64,000 nucleotides of DNA from Streptomyces mobaraensis NBRC 13819 = DSM 40847 (GCF_017916255.1 NZ_CP072827.1:6473501-6537500); one strand, 5' to 3'; counted from the first letter of the stretch, positions 35,451 through 46,827 are shown. The notes: a model not told the origin generated them from the letters alone. Made by a program: numbers and translations.

Positions 35451-36359
35451 ATGACCGCCACCTCCTGGAACACCACCCACCCCTGGCGCGGCGTCATGGT
35501 CGCCACCGCGCTCCCGCTCCGCGACGACCTGGCGATCGATCACGACACGTACGCCGCCCACATCCGCCGCCTCCTGGACGCCGGCTGCGACGGTGTCGTC
35601 CCCAACGGCTCGCTCGGCGAGTACCAGACGCTCACCGACGACGAGCGGGCCCGCGTCGTACGGACCGCCGTCGAGGCGGCGGGGGACGGGGCCCGGGTGA
35701 TGCCCGGGGTGTCGGCGTACGGCGCGGGGGAGGCGCGGCGGTGGGCGGAGCAGGCCGCCGAGGCCGGCTGCGGGTCCGTGCTGCTGCTGCCGCCGAACGG
35801 CTACCGCGCCGACGAGCGCGCCGTCCGCGCCCACTACGCGGAGGTCGCGCGCGCCGGGCTGCCGGTCGTCGCGTACAACAACCCCGTCGACACCAAGGTC
35901 GACCTGACCCCGGAGCTGCTGGCCGCCCTGCACCGCGACGGGTCGATCGTCGCCGTCAAGGAGTTCTCCGGCGACGTCCGGCGGGCCTACGAGATCGCCG
36001 AACTCGCGCCCGGACTCGACCTGCTCGTCGGCGCCGACGACGTGCTGCTGGAGCTGGCGACCGCCGGGGCGGTCGGCTGGATCGCCGGGTACCCCAACGC
36101 GTTCCCCGCCTCCTGCGCCGCCCTCTACCGGGCCGCCGCCGACGGCGACCTCGGCACCGCCCTGCCGCTCTACCGCTCGCTGCACCCGCTGCTGCGCTGG
36201 GACTCCCGGACGGAGTTCGTGCAGGCCATCAAGGTGTCCATGGACGTCGTCGGGTTCCACGGCGGCCCCAGCCGGCCGCCGCGGCTGCCGCTCACGCCGG
36301 ACACCGAGGCCCTGGTACGCGCCGCCACCGAGAAGGCCGTCGCCGACGGCCACCACTGA
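35451..36359 (+). CDS. DapA-family 1-pyrroline-4-hydroxy-2-carboxylate deaminase
   Basis: 302-residue TIM-barrel aldolase-superfamily protein. The Schiff-base Lys is in IVAVKEFSGD (about residue 168) and the partner Tyr in VVAYNNPVD (about 140); the N-terminal GVVPNGSLGEYQTLT replaces the GTTGE loop of ordinary DapA. The family includes the enzyme that deaminates and dehydrates 1-pyrroline-4-hydroxy-2-carboxylate (HPC) to 2-oxoglutarate semialdehyde. The neighbouring epimerase and semialdehyde dehydrogenase make this role far more likely than lysine synthesis. It starts at ATG 35451 and is first gene of the second transcript. Confidence 0.87.
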   Translation: MTATSWNTTHPWRGVMVATALPLRDDLAIDHDTYAAHIRRLLDAGCDGVVPNGSLGEYQTLTDDERARVVRTAVEAAGDGARVMPGVSAYGAGEARRWAEQAAEAGCGSVLLLPPNGYRADERAVRAHYAEVARAGLPVVAYNNPVDTKVDLTPELLAALHRDGSIVAVKEFSGDVRRAYEIAELAPGLDLLVGADDVLLELATAGAVGWIAGYPNAFPASCAALYRAAADGDLGTALPLYRSLHPLLRWDSRTEFVQAIKVSMDVVGFHGGPSRPPRLPLTPDTEALVRAATEKAVADGHH

Positions 36360-36386
36360 CACCCCAGCGGCCACGAAAGGACGTCC

Positions 36387-37391
36387 GTGCGCACCCGCCA
36401 CGTCTTCCACGCCGTCGACTCGCACACCGAGGGCATGCCCACCCGCGTCGTCACCGGCGGCGTCGGGGTGATCCCCGGCGCCACCATGGCCGAGCGGCGG
36501 CGGCACTTCATGGAGCACCTGGACCACCTCCGCACCCTCCTGATGTACGAGCCGCGCGGCCACGCCTCCATGAGCGGCGCGATCCTCCAGCCCCCGACCC
36601 GCCCCGACGCCGACTACGGCGTCCTCTACATCGAGGTCTCCGGGGTGCTGCCGATGTGCGGCCACGGCACCATCGGCGTCGCCACGGTGCTCGTCGAGAC
36701 GGGCATGGTCCCGGTCGCCGAACCCGTCACCACCGTCCGCCTCGACACCCCGGCCGGTCTCGTCACCGTCGACGTACGGGTGGAGGACGGCGCGGCGAAG
36801 GCGGTCACGCTCACCAACGTCCCGTCGTTCTGCGTCGCGCTGGACCGGAAGGCCGACGTCCCCGGGTACGGCACGGTGACGTACGACCTCGCCTTCGGCG
36901 GAAACTTCTACGCGTTCGTCGAACTCGACGCGCTCGGGCTGCCGTTCGACCGCGCCCGCAAGGACGAGCTGCTGGCGGCCGGACTCGCCGTCATGGAGGC
37001 GGTGAACGCCTCGCCGGACCGGCCCGTCCACCCCGTCCATCCCGAGATCGGCGGGCTCAAGCACGTCTACCTGGCCGCGCCCGGCTCGGACGCGCAGCAC
37101 TCGCGGCACGCGATGGCCATCCACCCCGGCTGGTTCGACCGGTCGCCCTGCGGCACCGGCACCTCCGCCCGGATGGCCCAGCTGCACGCCCGCGGCGCCC
37201 TCCCGCTCGGCCGCGACTTCGTCAACGAGTCCTTCATCGGCACCCGGTTCACCGGCCGGCTGGTCGCGGAGACCGAGGTCGGCGGGGTACCGGCCGTCGT
37301 CCCCGCCATCACCGGACGCGCCTGGATCACCGGCACCGCCCAGTACTTCCTCGACCCGGACGACCCCTTCCCCGGAGGCTTCCTCCTGTGA
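36387..37391 (+). CDS. 4-hydroxyproline 2-epimerase (proline racemase family)
   Basis: 334 residues. Both catalytic Cys of true racemases/epimerases are present: LPMCGHGTIGVA (about residue 90) and SPCGTGTSARMA (about 255). Dehydratases of the family have Ser/Thr at the first position, so dehydration is unlikely. Expected reaction: trans-4-hydroxy-L-proline to cis-4-hydroxy-D-proline, the entry step of the pathway. The start GTG 36387 follows GAAAGGACGTCC. Its stop overlaps the next gene start. Confidence 0.92.
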   Translation: MRTRHVFHAVDSHTEGMPTRVVTGGVGVIPGATMAERRRHFMEHLDHLRTLLMYEPRGHASMSGAILQPPTRPDADYGVLYIEVSGVLPMCGHGTIGVATVLVETGMVPVAEPVTTVRLDTPAGLVTVDVRVEDGAAKAVTLTNVPSFCVALDRKADVPGYGTVTYDLAFGGNFYAFVELDALGLPFDRARKDELLAAGLAVMEAVNASPDRPVHPVHPEIGGLKHVYLAAPGSDAQHSRHAMAIHPGWFDRSPCGTGTSARMAQLHARGALPLGRDFVNESFIGTRFTGRLVAETEVGGVPAVVPAITGRAWITGTAQYFLDPDDPFPGGFLL

Positions 37392-38782
37392 CTCCCGCCC
37401 CGTCCACCATCCCCTCCTCTTATTCCTCCGCCAACCCGGCCGATCCGGCCGACATCCTCACGGAGTTCACCGCCCCCGGCCCGCGCGCCGCCGCCGACGC
37501 CGTCCGACGGGCCCGCGCCGCGCAGCCGGAGTGGCGCGGCGCGGGCGCCGCCGCCCGCTCGGCGGCCCTCGCGGCGGTCGCGTCGGCGATCGAGGACGCC
37601 GCCGCCGAACTGGCCGCCCTCGCCGTACGGGAGGTGGGCAAGCCCGTCACCGAGGCCCGCGCGGAGGTGGCCCGTACGGTCGCGATCTGGCGGTACTACG
37701 CCCAGGCCCCGTACGAGCCCACCGGGGCCGTCCACGAACCGGCCGCCGGGCCGGGCCTGTTGCTCACCCGCCGCCGCCCGCACGGCGTCGCGGGCCTTGT
37801 CACGCCGTGGAACTTCCCGTTCGCCATCCCGAGCTGGAAGGCCGCGCCCGCCCTCGCGGCGGGCAACACCGCCGTCCTCAAACCCGCGCCCGAGGCCACC
37901 GTCTGCGCCCTGCGCCTCGCCGAACTGGCCCGACAGGCGCTCCCCGAGGGGGTGCTGACCGTCGTCCCCGGTGGCGCCGAGGAGGGTGCCGCCGTGCTCG
38001 ACGCGGCCGACGTGGTCTCCTTCACCGGCTCGACGGCCGTCGGCACCCGCGTCGTCGCCGCGGCGACCGCGCGCGGCGTGCCCGTCCAGGCCGAGACGGG
38101 CGGGCTGAACGCCGCGATCGTCCTGCCCGACGCCGACATCGGGCGGGCCGCCGCGGACATCGCCGCCGCCGTCGCCGGCTACGCGGGGCAGAAGTGCACC
38201 GCCACCGGCCGGATCGTCGCCGTGGGCGCCGCCCTCGACCCGCTCCGCGAGGCCCTGGCCGAGGCGGTGCGCGCGCTCCCGGCCGGCGATCCGGCCGATC
38301 CGGCGACGGTCTGCGGGCCCGTCATCTCCGCGCGGGCCCGCGACCGGGTGGCCGAGGCGGCGGACGGCGTGTCCGTCCTCGCCGCGGGACCCGCGCCCGA
38401 GGGGCCCGGGTGGTACGCGGCGCCGACCCTGGTCGAGAAGGCGCCGGCGGGGCACCGGCTGCTCACCGAGGAGGTGTTCGGCCCGATCGCGGCCCTGCTG
38501 CCCGCGGCCGACCTCGCCGAGGCCGTACGGATCACCGACTCCGTCCCGTACGGGCTGGTCACCTCGCTGCACACGGCCGACCTCGACGCCGCCCTGCACG
38601 GACTCGACGCGCTCCGCACCGGTATGGTCCGGGTCAACGCCCCGACCACCGGCGTGGACTTCCACCTCCCCTTCGGCGGCACCGGGGCCTCCGGCCACGG
38701 ACCGCGCGAACAGGGTTGTGCCGCCCTGGAGTTCTACACGGCCCAGCGCACGTACACGCTGCTGCCCCGCACCGCGGGGTGA
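37388..38782 (+). CDS. 2-oxoglutarate semialdehyde dehydrogenase (ALDH family)
   Basis: 464 residues of the NAD(P)+ aldehyde dehydrogenase superfamily. It carries the cofactor/oxyanion region VTPWNFPFAIPSWKAAPALA, the catalytic Glu in QAETGGLNAAIV and the nucleophile Cys in AGQKCTATGR. In this operon the substrate should be 2-oxoglutarate semialdehyde, giving 2-oxoglutarate for the TCA cycle. It starts at the GTG overlapping the epimerase stop (GTGA, 37388-37391). The N-terminus is short relative to many ALDHs but all catalytic parts are present. Confidence 0.9.
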   Translation: MTPAPSTIPSSYSSANPADPADILTEFTAPGPRAAADAVRRARAAQPEWRGAGAAARSAALAAVASAIEDAAAELAALAVREVGKPVTEARAEVARTVAIWRYYAQAPYEPTGAVHEPAAGPGLLLTRRRPHGVAGLVTPWNFPFAIPSWKAAPALAAGNTAVLKPAPEATVCALRLAELARQALPEGVLTVVPGGAEEGAAVLDAADVVSFTGSTAVGTRVVAAATARGVPVQAETGGLNAAIVLPDADIGRAAADIAAAVAGYAGQKCTATGRIVAVGAALDPLREALAEAVRALPAGDPADPATVCGPVISARARDRVAEAADGVSVLAAGPAPEGPGWYAAPTLVEKAPAGHRLLTEEVFGPIAALLPAADLAEAVRITDSVPYGLVTSLHTADLDAALHGLDALRTGMVRVNAPTTGVDFHLPFGGTGASGHGPREQGCAALEFYTAQRTYTLLPRTAG

Positions 38783-38792
38783 CCCCAAAACG

Positions 38793-38808
38793 CAATGTGA
38801 CATTGTAC
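38793..38808. promoter_or_regulatory. perfect palindromic GntR-type operator before the regulator gene
   Basis: CAATGT-G-ACATTG (38793-38805) is a perfect 6-1-6 inverted repeat extending into GTAC. Its core TGTGACA has the GT/AC halves favoured by FadR-subfamily GntR proteins. It is 40 bases before the regulator start, so the regulator probably controls itself. The same word recurs at 27413, 27433, 31477 and, on the minus strand, 35419. Confidence 0.72.
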
Positions 38809-38846
38809 GCTGGTGGTCCAGTCCATCGGGGCGCGAAAGGGACACC

Positions 38847-39560
38847 ATGGGCCACCTCAAGCAGCGCAACCTCATCACCGCCCGGGAGCGCCTGCGCGAC
38901 CAGGTCGCCCACGCCCTGCGCGCCGCGCTGATCTCCGGTGAACTGCGCCCCGGCGAGGTCTACTCCGCGCCCGGCCTCGCCGAGGACTTCGGCGTCTCCG
39001 CGACACCGGTCCGCGAGGCCATGCTCGACCTGGCCCGGGAGGGGCTGGTCGAGCCCGTCCGCAACAAGGGCTTCCGGGTCACCGAGGTCGACGAGCGCGA
39101 CCTCGACCAGTACACCGAGATCCGCACGCTGATCGAGGTGCCCATGGTCGGCCGGATCACCCGGACCGCCTCCCGCGCGGACCTGGAGGCGCTCCGCCCG
39201 GTCGCCGAGGAGATCGTGCGCGCCGCCCGCGAGCACGACCTCATCGGTTATCTGGAGGCCGACCGGCGGTTCCACCTCACGCTGCTCGGCCTGTCCGGCA
39301 ACGAGCGGCTGGTCGAGACCGTCGGCGACCTCCGCAAGCGCTCCCGCCTCTACGGCCTCACCGCCCTCGACGAGCGCGACGAGCTCATCCCGTCGGCCGA
39401 GGAGCACGTCGAGCTGCTGGACCTGATGCTCGCCGGGGACGCGGAGGCCGCCGAGGCGTGCATGACCCGCCACCTCGGCCACGTCCGCTCCCTCTGGGCC
39501 GCGAACGCGGCGGCCGCGGACCGGCCCGCACCACGGAGGACGGCCGGCGCGGGCCGCTGA
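38847..39560 (+). CDS. GntR family regulator, FadR/FCD subfamily
   Basis: 237 residues from ATG 38847 after GAAAGGGACACC. The winged HTH is at about 15-80 (LAEDFGVSATPVREAMLDLA). The FCD ligand-binding domain follows, with the metal-site residues expected in ADRRFHLTLLGLSGNERL and AEEHVELLDLM. It is the terminal gene of the hydroxyproline cluster with its own palindromic operator, and is the inferred repressor of the five-gene pathway and the aminopeptidase. The inducer is likely hydroxyproline or a pathway intermediate (inference). Confidence 0.88.
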   Translation: MGHLKQRNLITARERLRDQVAHALRAALISGELRPGEVYSAPGLAEDFGVSATPVREAMLDLAREGLVEPVRNKGFRVTEVDERDLDQYTEIRTLIEVPMVGRITRTASRADLEALRPVAEEIVRAAREHDLIGYLEADRRFHLTLLGLSGNERLVETVGDLRKRSRLYGLTALDERDELIPSAEEHVELLDLMLAGDAEAAEACMTRHLGHVRSLWAANAAAADRPAPRRTAGAGR

Positions 39561-39593
39561 CGCGAGGGCGCCGAGCGGCGCTTGCTCGGTGAT

Positions 39594-39950
39594 CGGTCGC
39601 CGCGGCGCTGGCGATGTGGTCGCCCTCGTGCGGCTGACGTGTCGAGGCCCCGCCGCGCGGCGGCAGCCTCGTGCGGTCGGCGTCCGCGCCGTTGGCGGGT
39701 TCGTCTCCGTGCGGCTTCTGGGCGGGGGTTCTGCCGTTGCCCGGCGGCCGTCGCGCGGCTGTTTGGTAGTCGGTCGGCGCGGCGCTGTCGGTGTGGTCGT
39801 CCCAGCAGCGGCTGACGTACAGAGGCCCTGCCGTGGGGTGGCAGCCGGCCGGCGGGACGCCGTCGGTGCGGTCGTCCCCGCGCGGCCCCCGTGTAGCGGC
39901 CCCACCATGGGGCAGAAGCCGTCGCACAGGCGCCACCGGCACCGGCCTCG
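39594..39950. repeat. degenerate direct repeat of about 177 bp
   Basis: The 508-base gap 39561-40068 is filled by a diverged tandem repeat: GGCGCTG..GTGGTCG..GCGGCTGACGT..GAGGCCC at about 39604 recurs at about 39781, 177 bases on, and part of a third copy follows. Frames are open but have no gene-like content. Confidence 0.6.
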
Positions 39951-40068
39951 TCACCCGTCGCTCTCGTCGCCGGCCGCCGCCGGGCGGGTGGCGGACGGGT
40001 GACCGGCGTCCGTGGACGGTGCCGCTGACAGCGTGCGGGGCCGACGGCGGGAACGGAGGTGCGGCGAC

Positions 40069-40944
40069 GTGAGTGGCCTGGTGCCCGCGCTGGTGGCGCT
40101 GCTCGCGGCCGGGGGCAACGCCCTCGGGACGGTGCTCCAGCGGATCGCCGCGCGGACGGTACCCGAGGGGGACGCGTTCAGCGTGCGGCTGGTGCGGCAC
40201 CTGGTGCGCAGCCCGGCGTGGCTGGGCGGCATCGCCGTGATCGTCGGCGCGGCGGCCTGCCAGGCGCTGGCCCTGACCCTGGGCTCGCTGTCGCTGGTCC
40301 AGCCCATCCTGGTCACCGAACTCCCCTTCACCCTGCTCATCGCCTGCGCCCTCGCCCGGCGGCGGCTGCCGGCGGCTGGATGGGCGGCCTCGCTGATGGT
40401 CGCGGCCGGGCTCGGGGTGGGGCTGGCGGCGGCGGCCCCGGGCGGAGGCGGTGACACGGCCTCCGGCGCCCGGTGGACCGTCACCCTCGCGGGCGCCGGT
40501 GCCGCCGTGGCGCTCTGCGCGGCGGCCGCCCTGACCCGGCCGCGCGGCCGGGCGCGCGCCGCGCTGTTCGCCTCGGCCTCGGCGATCGCGTACGCGCTGA
40601 CCGCCACCCTGATGAAGGCGGCCACCGGCACCTTCGACGATCACGGCGTCGGCGCCTTCTTCACGGCCTGGCAGACGTACGCCTTCGTGGCCGTCGGCGC
40701 CTGTGCCCTGTTCCTGCTGGCCAACGCCATGGAGTCCGGGCCGCTGGTGGCCTCCCAGCCCGCGCTCACCCTGGGCGAGGCGCTGGTCAGCCTGGCGCTG
40801 GGGAGCCTCGTCTACGGGGAGCGGGTGCGGACGGGGTGGTGGCTCGTGCCGGAGGGCGCCGGGGCGGCGCTCGTCACCTGGGGGATCCTGCTGCTGCCCG
40901 GCGCCGACCCGGAGGGCGGGGAGCCGGCGGGGGAGCGGCGCTGA
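40069..40944 (+). CDS. DMT/EamA-like membrane transporter
   Basis: 291 residues with about 9-10 predicted membrane helices (for example VPALVALLAAGGNALGTVLQ, GGIAVIVGAAACQALALTLG, YAFVAVGACALFLLANAM). SLVQPILVTELPFTLLIACA and SQPALTLGEALVSLALGSLV form the internal duplication seen in DMT proteins. It starts at GTG 40069 after GGAGGTGCGGCGAC. The substrate is unknown. It is close to the hydroxyproline cluster but has none of the shared operator words upstream. Confidence 0.78.
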   Translation: MSGLVPALVALLAAGGNALGTVLQRIAARTVPEGDAFSVRLVRHLVRSPAWLGGIAVIVGAAACQALALTLGSLSLVQPILVTELPFTLLIACALARRRLPAAGWAASLMVAAGLGVGLAAAAPGGGGDTASGARWTVTLAGAGAAVALCAAAALTRPRGRARAALFASASAIAYALTATLMKAATGTFDDHGVGAFFTAWQTYAFVAVGACALFLLANAMESGPLVASQPALTLGEALVSLALGSLVYGERVRTGWWLVPEGAGAALVTWGILLLPGADPEGGEPAGERR

Positions 40945-40955
40945 CCGCTCTCCTC

Positions 40956-41005
40956 GGGAGCCGAGGGACGCCTGTGACCTGGGAGTCGAGTGACGCCTGT
41001 GACAG
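40956..41005. repeat. two 25-bp direct repeats upstream of the APC permease gene
   Basis: GGGAGCCGAGGGACGCCTGT.. (40956-40980) and GGGAGTCGAGTGACGCCTGT.. (40981-41005) lie head to tail. A -10-like TACTAT is at 41025-41030. The repeat may be a regulator site or simple duplication. Confidence 0.5.
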
Positions 41006-41208
41006 CCGTTTCAACAGGTTGTCGTACTATGTCCGACGTCGCTCTGTACGTCCTCGGCCGTCTCGCCGCCACATCCGTGTGTCCGCTCCCGGGGGCCGTC
41101 GCGGCTTCGAAGACCCCGCGCACGCCGTAAGAAGCGGGGGAAAGCGCGGAAAGTCCCGGCCGTCCCAGGCCACGCCCTGGCGGCACCGGCAGAACGGAAG
41201 AACATCAC

Positions 41209-42873
41209 GTGGATGTGAGCGCGGCCAATCGAAAGGGCCTCAGCCTCTTCGCCCTGATCATGATCGGCCTGGGGTCCATCTTCGGCTCCGGCTGGCTCTT
41301 CGGGGCCGGCCAGGCGGCCCAGGTCGCCGGACCCGCCGCGCTGGTCGCCTGGGTGATCGGCGCGATCTTCATCGGCATGATCGCCATGTCGTACGCCGAG
41401 GTCGGCGCGGCCTACCCGCTGCCCGGCGCCATGGCCCGGTTCGGTTCCATCTCGCACGGCCCGGTGCTGGGCTTCGTCACCGGCTGGGCGGTGTGGATCG
41501 CGACGGCCTCGCTGATCCCGATCGAGTCCATCGCCGGCACCCAGTACATGGCGTCCTGGAACTTCGGCTGGGCCCGCGGCCTGGTCGAGGACGGCCACCT
41601 GACGGCCACCGGCATCGGCATGGCCCTGCTCCTGACCATCGCCCTGTGGCTCGCCTGCTACTGGTCCGTCGCCCTGCTGGCGCGCGCGAACAACCTGCTG
41701 ACGCTGGTGAAGTTCGCCATCCCCATCATCGCCATCGCCGCGCTCATCGCCTCCGGCTTCCACACCGGCAACTTCACCGCCCACGGCGGCTTCGCCCCCA
41801 ACGGCTGGTCCGCGGTGCTCACCGCCGTCTCCGCCTCCGGCGTCGTCTTCGCCTTCAACGGCTTCCAGGCCGTCGTCAACCTCGGCGGCAACGCCAAGAA
41901 CCCGGGCCGGGCCATCCCGCTCGCCCTCGTCGGCGCGCTCTCCCTCGGCCTGATCATCTACCTGGCCCTCCAGGTCGCCTTCCTGGGCTCGGTCCCGCCG
42001 GAGCGGCTCGCGGAGGCGGGCGGCTGGCACGGCGTGAACTTCGCCTCGCCGTTCGCCGACCTCGCCAAGCTGCTGATGCTGCACTGGGTCGTCACCCTGC
42101 TCCAGTTCGGCGCGTTCATCTCGCCGTCCGGCGCCAACATCGGCAACGTCGCCTCGTCCGCGTACCTGGCGCAGAACCTCGCCGAGACCGGGTTCTTCCC
42201 CAAGAAGATCGCCGAGGTGCACCCGCGCTACGGCGTCGCCCGCCCCGCCATGTGGCTCAACCTGGCCTTCTCCGTCCTCCTGCTGCTCACCATCGGGCAC
42301 AGCTGGGAGGCCCTGGCCAGCGTCGTCTCCGCCGCGATGGTCGTCTCGTACCTGATGGGCCCGATCGCCGTCGGCGTCTTCCGGAAGACCAAGCCCGGCC
42401 TGCCGCGCCCCTTCCGGCTGCCCGCCGCCGCCGTGCTCTGCCCGCTGACCTTCGCGTTCGCCGCCTGCGCCCTGTACTGGTCCAAGTGGCCCAACACCGG
42501 CAAGGTCGCCCTGCTCACCCTGGTCTCGCTGCCCATCGCCGCGATCGTGCTGCGCCGCAAGGGCGAGCGGAACCTGGCCAAGCAGTTCGCCCCCGCCTGG
42601 TGGATGGCCGCCTTCCTGCTCTGGACCGGCCTGGTCTCCGCGCTCGGCAGCCCCGAGTTCGGCGGCCACGGGGTGATCCCCGGTGGCCTCGACACCGCGC
42701 TGGTCGGCGTCTCCGCCCTCGGCTTCTACTTCTGGGCCGTCCGCGCCGGCGTCCGCGCCCACCAGGCCGGGCTGCCCGGCCCCGACCCAGTCCTCGACGG
42801 ACGTGACGCCCCCGACGTCACGCCCGTCCCCGGCCCGCGCACGGCCGAGCCGTCGGCGGCGGTCGTCTCCTGA
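41209..42873 (+). CDS. APC family amino acid permease
   Basis: 554 residues, about 12-14 membrane helices. The helix 1 signature GLGSIFGSGWLFGAGQAAQV is the unwound substrate-binding loop of APC transporters, and FAFNGFQAVVNLGGNAKNPG is the helix 6 region. Likely proton-coupled uptake of an amino acid; similar proteins are annotated as aspartate/proton symporters. Hydroxyproline uptake is tempting from location, but no pathway operator is seen in front of it. It starts at GTG 41209 (MDVSAANRKGLS). A very strong hairpin follows. Confidence 0.85.
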   Translation: MDVSAANRKGLSLFALIMIGLGSIFGSGWLFGAGQAAQVAGPAALVAWVIGAIFIGMIAMSYAEVGAAYPLPGAMARFGSISHGPVLGFVTGWAVWIATASLIPIESIAGTQYMASWNFGWARGLVEDGHLTATGIGMALLLTIALWLACYWSVALLARANNLLTLVKFAIPIIAIAALIASGFHTGNFTAHGGFAPNGWSAVLTAVSASGVVFAFNGFQAVVNLGGNAKNPGRAIPLALVGALSLGLIIYLALQVAFLGSVPPERLAEAGGWHGVNFASPFADLAKLLMLHWVVTLLQFGAFISPSGANIGNVASSAYLAQNLAETGFFPKKIAEVHPRYGVARPAMWLNLAFSVLLLLTIGHSWEALASVVSAAMVVSYLMGPIAVGVFRKTKPGLPRPFRLPAAAVLCPLTFAFAACALYWSKWPNTGKVALLTLVSLPIAAIVLRRKGERNLAKQFAPAWWMAAFLLWTGLVSALGSPEFGGHGVIPGGLDTALVGVSALGFYFWAVRAGVRAHQAGLPGPDPVLDGRDAPDVTPVPGPRTAEPSAAVVS

Positions 42874-42890
42874 CGCCGGCCCCTCCCCGC

Positions 42891-42940
42891 ACGTCACAGA
42901 CCCCGCCGCTCCGGGCAAGGAGCGGCGGGGTCTGTGACGT
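42891..42940. terminator. perfect 22-bp stem terminator
   Basis: ACGTCACAGACCCCGCCGCTCC (42891-42912) and its exact reverse complement (42919-42940) enclose a 6-base loop gggcaa. It separates the permease gene from isocitrate dehydrogenase. No T-tract follows. Confidence 0.9.
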
Positions 42941-42942
42941 AA

Positions 42943-45249
<2,307 letters not shown>

Positions 45250-45268
45250 TCGCTGTATCGGTAGCACC

Positions 45269-45307
45269 CCGGCCCGGCGGGCGGCTTCGCGCCGCTCGCC
45301 GGGCCGG
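45269..45307. terminator. bidirectional hairpin terminator
   Basis: CCGGCCCGGCGGGCGGC (45269-45285) pairs with GCCGCTCGCCGGGCCGG (45291-45307), 17 bp with one G-U pair and a 5-base loop, between the convergent isocitrate dehydrogenase and DUF397 genes. Confidence 0.85.
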
Positions 45308-45310
45308 CGC

Positions 45311-45514
45311 TCAGGCGGTGAAGACCCCGCCCTTGACAGCGGATATCAGGTCGGCGAAGGCCGAGGCGGGGATGTTCAGCAAGGGGCCCGTGGGACGCTT
45401 GCTGTCCCGGAGGGGGACGATGCCGGACACCGCGACAGCGGGGGCCCATTCGACGCAGTTGCCACCGTTGTTGCTGTGGGAGGACTTGAACCAGCGGGGG
45501 GAATCGGTCGTCAC
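45311..45514 (-). CDS. DUF397 domain-containing protein
   Basis: 67 residues, classic DUF397: [18 protein letters not shown] near the N-terminus and [20 protein letters not shown] in the middle. These proteins are encoded next to XRE/DUF5753 regulators throughout Streptomyces; some pairs behave like regulator/antagonist partners linked to development. It starts at the GTG overlapping the XRE stop (GTGA, 45511-45514). Confidence 0.92.
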   Translation of the reverse strand: MTTDSPRWFKSSHSNNGGNCVEWAPAVAVSGIVPLRDSKRPTGPLLNIPASAFADLISAVKGGVFTA

Positions 45515-46347
45515 AACGCGCCCTTTCGTACCTGCTCGATCATGGCCACAGACGCCGCCTGAGACAACGATTCGGCCTGAAGCTGATGGTAGGCCGTCAA
45601 CATGGGTACTACGGACGCGAGCTCCCGGTCCAAGTTCCCCTGGGCCTGAGATTCGGCGTAGCAGAGGACGGACCGGTCTGGCAAGGTCAAGAGATTGACG
45701 GGCAGGTCAAACGTTCGACGCTCACCTATGTCGTACGGCGCCACCTGTAGCAGGGTGTTCGGCAACTGGGCGAACTCGATCAGGCGCGCCAACTGGGCGT
45801 TCATGACGGCTGTCCCGCCGACAGTGCGACGAATGCAGCTCTCGTCCATGGTCACGAACATCATGGGCGGGTGAGTTCTCACCAGGTCCGCCTGTCGCTT
45901 CGCGAGGAAAGCAACGCGTTGATCGGCCTGTTCGGGCGTGATGGCGCCCCGCCGTACGGCACTGTCGGCCAACACTCTCGCGTACTCCGGGGTCTGCAAC
46001 AAGCCGGGGATGATCCCGATCTCGTACAGCCGGATCTCCACGGCGCGGCTCTCGTACTTCACGTACTCCGGGAACCCCTCCAGCATCGCGCCGTGCTTGA
46101 TCTCGCGATACTCCCGCTCGAACGCGTCCGCCGCGCCGCCGGTTCCGAAGGCCTGGTCGACGCTGCGCGAGAACCGGAGAGTCGGAGGCTTCCGACCAGT
46201 TTCGATCGCTGAAATATGCACGCTGGAATATCCCGTGCGGGCGGCCAGATCCTCCTGCCTCCAGCCGCGCGACTCCCGCAAGCTGCGCAGGCGCGCCCCG
46301 AAGGCGGCTTGGGGGGACGCGTCGGGGTTCAACTCCCGTCGGTTCAA
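45511..46347 (-). CDS. XRE family regulator with DUF5753 domain
   Basis: 278 residues from the TTG at 46347, chosen because [20 protein letters not shown] is the standard family start and GAAGG lies just upstream; the longer frame to 46569 overlaps the divergent gene. The HTH is at about 17-70 ([20 protein letters not shown]). DUF5753 follows ([40 protein letters not shown]). Co-translated with DUF397, and divergent from the small gene at 46459. Confidence 0.92.
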   Translation of the reverse strand: MNRRELNPDASPQAAFGARLRSLRESRGWRQEDLAARTGYSSVHISAIETGRKPPTLRFSRSVDQAFGTGGAADAFEREYREIKHGAMLEGFPEYVKYESRAVEIRLYEIGIIPGLLQTPEYARVLADSAVRRGAITPEQADQRVAFLAKRQADLVRTHPPMMFVTMDESCIRRTVGGTAVMNAQLARLIEFAQLPNTLLQVAPYDIGERRTFDLPVNLLTLPDRSVLCYAESQAQGNLDRELASVVPMLTAYHQLQAESLSQAASVAMIEQVRKGAL

Positions 46348-46458
46348 GAAGCCTTCACCAATCTTCCGTTCGCCGCTTACAGGTTGAAGGCTACCCAGAC
46401 GCGGGGCCACCCTGAACCTCCCCGGTAGCGAAAGGGCTACGGAGAGGAGTGATCGCCT

Positions 46459-46827
46459 GTGTCCGACGGACGGAAGGCGCACCAGTCGTATCGCATGGGT
46501 GCCCAGGTGCGGGACCCCGGCGGGCGGCGGGCGGGTGAGGCTGCGGATCGCGAGGAGCCGTTCATGCAACTACGCCTGTTCGAGGGGTGTTTGGACGGGT
46601 CGGTTGACCCGGACGCCTGGGCCCCCGAGCCGCTCGAACTGGTCGTGGACACCGAACGCGATCAGGTCGGCGTCGTGGTCGGCCGGGACGCGGGCACCGG
46701 CCGGATCACCCTGCGCCCTCCGGAGGGCGGGCGCGTCTGGCACCCGTCGCAATGCCGTCGGGCCAACGCCATGGACCGTTTGCGCGCCCGGGTGATCCAG
46801 CAGAACCGGGAAGGGCGCCGGTGGTGA
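46459..46827 (+). CDS. small conserved actinomycete protein, unknown function
   Basis: 122 residues from GTG 46459. The conserved-looking core is ELVVDTERDQVGVVVGRDAG followed by RITLRPPEGGRVWHPSQCRR, a pattern met in small Streptomyces proteins encoded near XRE/DUF397 pairs. The product is soluble, without membrane segment. Its stop overlaps the next start (GTGA, 46824-46827). Confidence 0.65.
   Translation: MSDGRKAHQSYRMGAQVRDPGGRRAGEAADREEPFMQLRLFEGCLDGSVDPDAWAPEPLELVVDTERDQVGVVVGRDAGTGRITLRPPEGGRVWHPSQCRRANAMDRLRARVIQQNREGRRW

Noticed and set aside
41209..42873. APC permease as the hydroxyproline importer of the regulon
   Set aside because: No copy of the shared operator is seen upstream, and a DMT gene and repeats separate it from the cluster.
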